Positions 58,720-64,000 of a DNA stretch of 64,000 bases are shown here, piece by piece; position 1 is the stretch's first letter; each line of letters begins with the position of its first letter. This DNA comes from Salinisphaera orenii subsp. orenii MK-B5 (lineage in GTDB: Bacteria; Pseudomonadota; Gammaproteobacteria; Nevskiales; Salinisphaeraceae). The notes below the pieces were generated by a model, which was not told the origin of the DNA, ran no database searches, and saw only the letters and a list, made by a program, of their open reading frames with translations. The stretch is from NCBI RefSeq assembly GCF_003788635.1, contig NZ_AYKH01000012.1, forward strand, positions 248,001-312,000, written 5' to 3'. The translations under genes and the position numbers were made by a program.

Positions 58720-59436
58720 ATGGCCGCACGACCGGACACGATGACCCGATCCGCCGACAATACGCCAGCCGGCGCGGCGCGTCGCACCGCCCCCCGCCGC
58801 GGTGAAGCGCGCGAGGCGCTGATGCAGGCCGCACTCGAGCTGGTCTCGACCGAAGCCAACTTCTCGGCGATATCGCTGCGCCGCATCGCGCGGCAGGCCG
58901 GCGTCGTGCCGACCGCGTTCTATCGTCATTTCGAGGATCTGGACGCGCTCGGCCTGACCCTGGTCGAAGAGACGTTCCGCGAGCTTCGCCGACTGCTCCA
59001 GGACGCGGACCTCAGCGCGCTGCCGCTCAAGGGGCTGACCCGCCATTCGGTCGAACTCTTCGCCCATCACGTGCGCGACAACCGCCTGCTGTTCCAGTTC
59101 GTGGTCAAGGAACGCTTCTCCGGCACCGCGCCGATGCGGGCGGCGATCCACGACGAGATCCGGGTGCTCACCCACGCGCTCGCGGCGATCTTCGCGCGTT
59201 TCGACGAGTTCTCGCACATCGCCGAGACCGATCTGCGCATGCTCTCGGATCTGGTGGTCAATACCGTGATCGCGCTTTCGGAACGCATCCTCGAGGTGGC
59301 GGCGAACCACCCGGAGGACACCGCGCTCATGCTCCGCGCCGAGAAACAGCTGCGGCTGATCTTCATGGGCGTGGGCCAATGGGAGAGCCGGCCCGAGGAC
59401 CGCGACGAGACCGATCGGCCCCGGGCTGACGGCTGA
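58720..59436 (+). CDS. desT: TetR-family regulator, DesT-like
   Basis: Repressor of 238 residues, or 231 if started at ATG 58741. The helix-turn-helix is RGEAREALMQAALELVSTEANFSAISLRRIARQAGVVPTAFYRHFEDLDALG. The rest fits the acyl-CoA-sensing DesT/FabR group. Divergent from desC-desB with a double operator between them, exactly as in Pseudomonas, where DesT adjusts unsaturated fatty acid synthesis to the acyl-CoA pool. Assignment rests on synteny, motif and operator. Confidence 0.85.
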   Translation: MAARPDTMTRSADNTPAGAARRTAPRRGEAREALMQAALELVSTEANFSAISLRRIARQAGVVPTAFYRHFEDLDALGLTLVEETFRELRRLLQDADLSALPLKGLTRHSVELFAHHVRDNRLLFQFVVKERFSGTAPMRAAIHDEIRVLTHALAAIFARFDEFSHIAETDLRMLSDLVVNTVIALSERILEVAANHPEDTALMLRAEKQLRLIFMGVGQWESRPEDRDETDRPRADG

Positions 59437-59541
59437 CGGCGGCTGACCGCTACCCTTTTATCGACAACGCCCAGCCCCGCGCTTCATCCGGATCTCGGGC
59501 CCGGCGCCGCGGGCTGCCGGGGCACCCGTTAACGCGAGGTG

Positions 59542-60108
59542 TCAGTCGCTTCCGGTCTCGTCCAGGCGCGACTGCACCCGATCGATGATCTCGGGCACGA
59601 GCGACAGGCCCCATTCGCGCCCCAGCGAGAGCGACTCGGTCAGCAGCTGCGGCGACACGCGCACCAGCTTCTGGCCGAGCGGCGACTGGTAGAACTCCAG
59701 CAGCCGCGACAGTTCGACGATGTTGAAGTGCCTGGAATAGACCGGGTAAAGCACGGAATACAGGGCGTCGCCGGATTCGATGCGATCGCGCACGACCGCG
59801 GCCGACTCCTCCCGGATCACCCGCATGGTCCGCGGGTCCAGCTGCGGCTGCACCAGCGCGACGGCGTTGGCGACGCGATCGATGAACTGGCGCGAGAACA
59901 CGCCTTCCACCTGCTCGGCGTCGGTGAGCTCGATCAGCTCACGGATGAGCGCTTCGCGGGACGCGTCCGGCGAAGCGGACCCCGAGGCGGGCCGCTCCTG
60001 TGCCGTCGCGAACCCGCCAACGCACAGCGCCAGCGCGACCAGCAGCGGCCGCGCGACGGCGAACAGCGGCCGGCGGCTAGGCCGGTTCGGGAGAGCCGAC
60101 GTTGTCAT
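59542..60108 (-). CDS. Exported DUF2059-like protein
   Basis: A 188-residue secreted protein. After a Sec signal (RPLFAVARPLLVALALCVGGFATAQ) comes a helical domain with REALIRELIELTDAEQVEGVF and the late motif LSRLLEFYQSPLGQKLVRVSPQLL, typical of DUF2059. Function unknown. Start ATG 60108 is just after the end of cysI's coding frame in the same direction and overlaps it by 32 bases; it may be co-transcribed with cysJ-cysI. Confidence 0.82.
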   Translation of the reverse strand: MTTSALPNRPSRRPLFAVARPLLVALALCVGGFATAQERPASGSASPDASREALIRELIELTDAEQVEGVFSRQFIDRVANAVALVQPQLDPRTMRVIREESAAVVRDRIESGDALYSVLYPVYSRHFNIVELSRLLEFYQSPLGQKLVRVSPQLLTESLSLGREWGLSLVPEIIDRVQSRLDETGSD

Positions 60109-61825
60109 GGAAGAAGCGCCCTTCGGTGGTTTCGGCAATGATACCCGTACGAACGACGAAATCGCCGAAGGACTCACCGTCGTCACGCTCTTCCGCGTAG
60201 CGCTCGATGATCGGCGTCAGTTCCGCCAGGATCTCGTCCTCGCCGATGTTCTCGCGATAGAGCTTGTTCAGGCGCGACCCGTCGTGGGCCGCGCCCAGAT
60301 ACAGGTTGTACTTGCCCGGCGCCTTGCCGACAAAGCCGATCTCGCCGAGAAACGGCCGCGCACAACCGTTGGGGCAGCCGGTCATGCGCACCACGATCGA
60401 GTCGTCGCTCAGGCCGGCGTCGGCCATGACGGCCTCGAACTTGGTGATCAGACTCGGCAGATAGCGCTCCGATTCGGCCATCGCCAGGCCGCAGGTCGGA
60501 AAGGCGACGCAGGCCATGGCGGAATGGCGCAGGGTCGAATAACGGCTGCCGTCGTCCAGACCATAGTGGGCGACGAGTTCCTCGATCGCCGGCTTGTCGG
60601 CCTCGTCGACGTCGGCAATGATCACGTTGTGATTGCCGGTCAGCCGAATGTGGCCCTTGTGGATCTTGGCCAGTTCACGCAGGCCGGTCATCAGCTTGTA
60701 GCCCGACGGGCCGGGATACTGGCCGCGATGGAAGCCGGCATCGTCGAAGTCGGCGATCCGACCGTTTTCGATGAACAGCGTCAGATGCCAGCGGCCGTCG
60801 TCGGACCGGCGCCAGCCGAGCGGATCACCGTTGCGGTCGAAACGATACTCGCGCGCCGGTTCGAGCCGGATCCCGGCGCGGGTATCGAGCTGTTCGTGGA
60901 TCCAGTCGATGCCGTGGTCATCGATGGTGTACTTGAAGCGCGCGTGCTTGCGGTTCTCGCGGTCGCCGTGATCGCGCTGGATCTTGACCAGTTCCTCGAC
61001 CACCGCGAGCGTCGCCTCGGGCGTGGCGAAGCCGATGACGCTGCCCAACCGCGGATAGGTCGCCGGCTCGCCGTGGGTCGAGCCCATGCCGCCGCCGATG
61101 GCGACGTTGAAGCCCACCAGTTCGCCGTTATCGACGATGGCGATCAGGCCGATGTCGTTGGCGAAGACGTCGACATCGTTCTCCGGCGGCACCGCGATCG
61201 CGATCTTGAACTTGCGCGGCAGATAGGAGGTGCCGTAGATGGGCTCGTGATCCTCGCCCGCCGCCGGCTGCTCCAGGAAGATCTCCTCGTAGGCGCGCGA
61301 TTTCCAGGCCAGATGCTCGGAGATGCGCTGCGACCAGTCGTGCACCTCGCGATGCACCGCCGACAGCTCGGGGTGGGCCCCGGCCATGACGTTACGATTG
61401 ACGTCGCCGCACGCCCCGCGGGCGTCGACACCGACCTGATAGGCCGCCTGCAGGAGAGGCCGCAGATGCTTCTTGAGCACGCCGTGGTACTGGAAGGTCT
61501 GGCGGGTGGTCAGCCGCAGGGTGCCGTTGGCGTACTTGTGGGCGAGCTCGTCGATGGCCAACCACTGTTCGCCGGTGACCACGCCGGCCGGCAGCCGCAG
61601 ACGCAGCATGAACTGGTAGTGCGGCTCCAGCTTGGAGGTCTTGCGCTCCGATCTGAGGTCGCGGTCGTCCTGCTGATAGAAGCCGTGGAACTTGGTCAGC
61701 TGGGTGTCGTCCTCGGCGATCGAGCCGGTCAGCTCGTCCGCCAGTCCGTCGGCGATCGTGCCGCGCAGATAGTTGCTGGCGAGCTTGATGTGCTCGACCG
61801 GGGACAGTTGCTTGTCGTCGCTCAT
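60077..61825 (-). CDS. cysI: Sulfite reductase hemoprotein subunit (beta)
   Basis: Siroheme and [4Fe-4S] enzyme that reduces sulfite to sulfide in assimilation. 582 residues. Ligand cysteines are in CVAFPTCGLAMAE and MTGCPNGCARPFLGEIGFVG, giving the expected C-x5-C and C-x3-C pairs. Other motifs are LRLTTRQTFQYHGVLKKHLR and GDVNRNVMAGAHPEL. Follows cysJ by 67 bases on the same strand. Confidence 0.97.
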   Translation of the reverse strand: MSDDKQLSPVEHIKLASNYLRGTIADGLADELTGSIAEDDTQLTKFHGFYQQDDRDLRSERKTSKLEPHYQFMLRLRLPAGVVTGEQWLAIDELAHKYANGTLRLTTRQTFQYHGVLKKHLRPLLQAAYQVGVDARGACGDVNRNVMAGAHPELSAVHREVHDWSQRISEHLAWKSRAYEEIFLEQPAAGEDHEPIYGTSYLPRKFKIAIAVPPENDVDVFANDIGLIAIVDNGELVGFNVAIGGGMGSTHGEPATYPRLGSVIGFATPEATLAVVEELVKIQRDHGDRENRKHARFKYTIDDHGIDWIHEQLDTRAGIRLEPAREYRFDRNGDPLGWRRSDDGRWHLTLFIENGRIADFDDAGFHRGQYPGPSGYKLMTGLRELAKIHKGHIRLTGNHNVIIADVDEADKPAIEELVAHYGLDDGSRYSTLRHSAMACVAFPTCGLAMAESERYLPSLITKFEAVMADAGLSDDSIVVRMTGCPNGCARPFLGEIGFVGKAPGKYNLYLGAAHDGSRLNKLYRENIGEDEILAELTPIIERYAEERDDGESFGDFVVRTGIIAETTEGRFFHDNVGSPEPA

Positions 61826-61892
61826 GGCTGAATACTCGAATCGGATGTCGCGCGGGCGCCTGTCTGCAAGATGGACCTGCTACGCGCCGGCT

Positions 61893-63740
61893 TCAATAGA
61901 CGTCGCGCTGATAACGCTTTTCCTTCTGCAACTGCTTGAGATAGCCCGCCGCGCCCTCGGCGTCCAGATCGCCGTGCTCGCCGATCAGATCGATGAGCGC
62001 ATCGTGGACGTCGCTGGCCATGGCGTTGGCATCACCGCAGACATAGACGGTGGCGCCGCGTTCGATCCAGGCGAACATCTGCTCGCCGGCCGCCCGGATC
62101 TTGTCCTGCACGTACGTCTTTTCCGCCTGATCGCGCGAGAACGCGACGTCCATGCGCGTCAGCAGGCCCTCGCGGCGCCAGCGCAGCCAGTCGGTCTGGT
62201 AGTAGAAATCGGTCAGAAAATGCTGGGCGCCGAAGAACAGCCAGTTGTCGCCGCTGGCCCCGCGCTCCTCGCGCTCCTCGAGAAACGCACGGAACGGCGC
62301 CACGCCGGTTCCGGGTCCGATCATGATGATGGGCGCGGCGTCGTCCGCGGGCAGCTTGAAGTTCTTGTTGCTGTCGATATAGACCGGCAGCTTGATGTCC
62401 TCGCTGCGATCGGCGAGCTGGATCGAGGCCACGCCGCTGCGCGGGCGGCCGTGCGCCTCGTAGCGCACCGCGGCCACGGTCAGATGCAGCTCGTCCGGAT
62501 TGGCGGCGTAGCTGGAGGCGATCGAATACAGCCGCGGCGGCAGCTTGCGCAGCAGACGCACGAAATCGGCGCCGGCCAGCCCCTCGATCGGATAGTCCTC
62601 GACCAGATCGACGATGAATCGGCCGTCCATGTATTCGGCGAGCGCGTCGCGCTGATCCTCGGCCAGCAGGGCGTCCAGCGCTTCGCTGCGCGCCTGCTCG
62701 GCGTATTTCTCGATGAACGGACGGGTCAGCGTCGTGATCTCGTACTGATGCGTGAGCGCATGTTCGAGACTGACCTCGCCGTCGACCCCGGTCACCGTCT
62801 CCTCAGGCGCGAGATTCAGCGCGGCGATCAGCTCTTCGACCACCGCCGGATCGTTTTCCGGAATGATGCCCAGCGAATCGCCCGGCTCCCAGACCAGCCC
62901 GGAGTCCTCGGTATCCAGCTCGATGTGGTGGACTTCCTTGTCCGAGCCGCGGCCGTTGAGAACGATGTTCTCCAGCACCTCGGCCGGATACGGGTTCTTG
63001 CGCGAATAGTTCGCGGCACTCGGCGCGGCCTCGGCGCCGGGCATGGCGGTCACGGTCGGATGCGGCTGCTCGCCGCCGCCGGTGCCGCCAAGCGCGTCAC
63101 CGAAGGTCTTGACGATATCGTCGATCCAGGCTTCGGCGGCGTCGTCGAAATCGACGTCCAGATCCACACGCTCGGCCATGCGCTTGCCGCCGAGCTTTTC
63201 CAGCTGCGCGTCGAAGTCCTTGCCCGTCTGGCAGAAATTGTCGTAGCTGGTATCGCCGAAGGCGAGCACGGAAAACCGCAGCCCGTCGAGTTTCGGCGCC
63301 TTCTTGCCGAACAGGAATTCGTGCAGCTCCTCGGCGTTGTCCGGCGGATCGCCCTCGCCGTGCGTGGACACGCACACAATCAGGTTCTGTTCTTTTTTCA
63401 GATCCTTGGGCTTGTAGTCGAGCATGTCGTGGACGGTGGCGTTCAGCCCCGCCGCCTCGGCGCGCTCGCGCAGCTGTTCGGCCACGTCCTCGGCGTTGCC
63501 GGTCTGCGAGCCATACAGGATCGTGAGCGGTTCGCTGGCCTCGGCCTGCGCCGCGGGGGCGGCCGCACTCTGGGCCGGCGGCGCGACCTCGCCGGTGGCG
63601 CTGTGCGCGTTGATGCCGGCGAGATAACCGCTGATCCACGTCACCTGCATCGGCGTGAGCGTGCCGATCAGTTCCGTGAGCTGCTGCGCCTGCTGCGCAT
63701 TCAGCGGACTCGTATGTTCTTGTATGGGGGCAGATTTCAT
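61893..63740 (-). CDS. cysJ: Sulfite reductase flavoprotein subunit (alpha)
   Basis: NADPH-dependent flavoprotein that supplies electrons to CysI. 615 residues from ATG 63740. The flavodoxin domain has LYGSQTGNAEDVAEQL, the FAD domain has RLYSIASSYA, and the NADPH part has IGPGTGVAPFRAFLEER and YVCGDANAMASDVHDAL; it ends in DVY. The longer open frame starting at 63806 was not chosen since MKSAPIQEHTSPL is more typical. The upstream region is AT-rich and should carry the operon promoter; CysB control is likely but not demonstrated. Confidence 0.97.
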   Translation of the reverse strand: MKSAPIQEHTSPLNAQQAQQLTELIGTLTPMQVTWISGYLAGINAHSATGEVAPPAQSAAAPAAQAEASEPLTILYGSQTGNAEDVAEQLRERAEAAGLNATVHDMLDYKPKDLKKEQNLIVCVSTHGEGDPPDNAEELHEFLFGKKAPKLDGLRFSVLAFGDTSYDNFCQTGKDFDAQLEKLGGKRMAERVDLDVDFDDAAEAWIDDIVKTFGDALGGTGGGEQPHPTVTAMPGAEAAPSAANYSRKNPYPAEVLENIVLNGRGSDKEVHHIELDTEDSGLVWEPGDSLGIIPENDPAVVEELIAALNLAPEETVTGVDGEVSLEHALTHQYEITTLTRPFIEKYAEQARSEALDALLAEDQRDALAEYMDGRFIVDLVEDYPIEGLAGADFVRLLRKLPPRLYSIASSYAANPDELHLTVAAVRYEAHGRPRSGVASIQLADRSEDIKLPVYIDSNKNFKLPADDAAPIIMIGPGTGVAPFRAFLEEREERGASGDNWLFFGAQHFLTDFYYQTDWLRWRREGLLTRMDVAFSRDQAEKTYVQDKIRAAGEQMFAWIERGATVYVCGDANAMASDVHDALIDLIGEHGDLDAEGAAGYLKQLQKEKRYQRDVY

Positions 63741-63945
63741 CGACAATCCGGGCTCGGGTCTGGTCGGGCGCCAGGAACGGTAGAGGCGCAGGGTATCGGC
63801 CGCCAACCAGCGTGAAAACGTCTATTTCTTTCTTTTCTTATAACGTCACGCGATATATGGCCGAGACATGAACGGCACGACGCGGCGGCGAGCGGGCGAT
63901 ATTATAACCGCATACGCGGCATTCGCACTCTGCTACCCTAATCTC
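63741..63945. other. Divergent promoter region of cysJI and an exported-protein gene
   Basis: 205 bases, AT-rich from about 63816 to 63860 (CTATTTCTTTCTTTTCTTAT). No gene seen. Likely holds the cysJ promoter and a CysB site, but I could not place either confidently. Confidence 0.5.
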
Positions 63946-64000
63946 ATGCAGCGTCTGTCCGTCTCCCTCGTCGTCCTGCTGCTGGTCCTGACGATGGCCG
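63946..64000 (+). CDS. Start of an exported protein (cut by window edge)
   Basis: From ATG 63946 reads MQRLSVSLVVLLLVLTMA, a signal-peptide-like run that continues past the window. Too short to identify. It is divergent from cysJ. Confidence 0.5.
   Translation, partial: MQRLSVSLVVLLLVLTMA

Overview
This window reads as chromosomal DNA of a GC-rich gammaproteobacterium. The gene content and order (ftsY-ftsE-ftsX-rpoH, ahcY with metF, ribB with an FMN riboswitch, an AcrR-like pump module, a desT/desC/desB-like module) and the acid-rich proteins fit a marine or halotolerant lineage such as Salinisphaera. That taxonomic guess is an inference and was not tested. About 50 genes are supported. No CRISPR array, tRNA, rRNA or prophage was seen, and the only mobile element is one decayed insertion sequence.

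Layout. 1-6.8 kb: a tripartite RND efflux pump on the minus strand (adaptor, pump, outer-membrane factor cut by the window edge) facing a TetR repressor, with an AcrR-like palindromic operator between them. 7-14.4 kb: a minus-strand run of transketolase, GAPDH, phosphoglycerate kinase, a MoxR ATPase with its VWA partner, and a SanA-like protein. 14.4-19.2 kb: an AT-rich spacer, a Tat-exported ferritin-like lipoprotein, an aminotransferase, the FMN riboswitch with ribB, and a MerR-type regulator. 19.2-20.2 kb: an IS481-family element inserted at the MerR stop codon, with its transposase interrupted by a nonsense codon. 20.6-26.9 kb: a lipid or xenobiotic cluster (alpha/beta hydrolase, two PF10118 proteins of which one is frameshifted, TetR, SDR, thioredoxin-like protein, CoA-transferase). 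27.2-33.2 kb: a beta-oxidation operon transcribed fadI-fadJ-fadE, with a wrecked TetR pseudogene facing it.

34-37.8 kb: activated-methyl-cycle genes metK, ahcY and metF, with two good terminators. 37.8-41.6 kb: a MarR regulator, a D-2-hydroxyacid dehydrogenase, two methyltransferases and a CpdA-like phosphodiesterase. 41.6-42.1 kb: a gene-free, partly AT-rich region holding four perfect-consensus DnaA boxes in one orientation, which is origin-like. 42.1-52.2 kb: an all-plus-strand run of thiD, thiE, hemL, a DedA-PAP2-LssY fusion, ftsY, ftsE, ftsX, rpoH and an opgD/opgG gene. 52.4-60.1 kb: a giant MscK-type channel, a small unknown protein, the desaturase pair desB/desC with its divergent DesT-like repressor, and a DUF2059 protein. 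60-63.7 kb: sulfite reductase cysJ-cysI. The last 55 bases begin a secreted protein.

The most noteworthy items are the DnaA-box cluster at 41594-42071; the catalytically eroded PAP2 domain in the DedA fusion; the IS whose transposase stop codon is supplied by its CTAG target duplication; the dead regulator beside the fad operon; the frameshifted PF10118 copy; and the ribB start-codon hairpin behind the FMN riboswitch.
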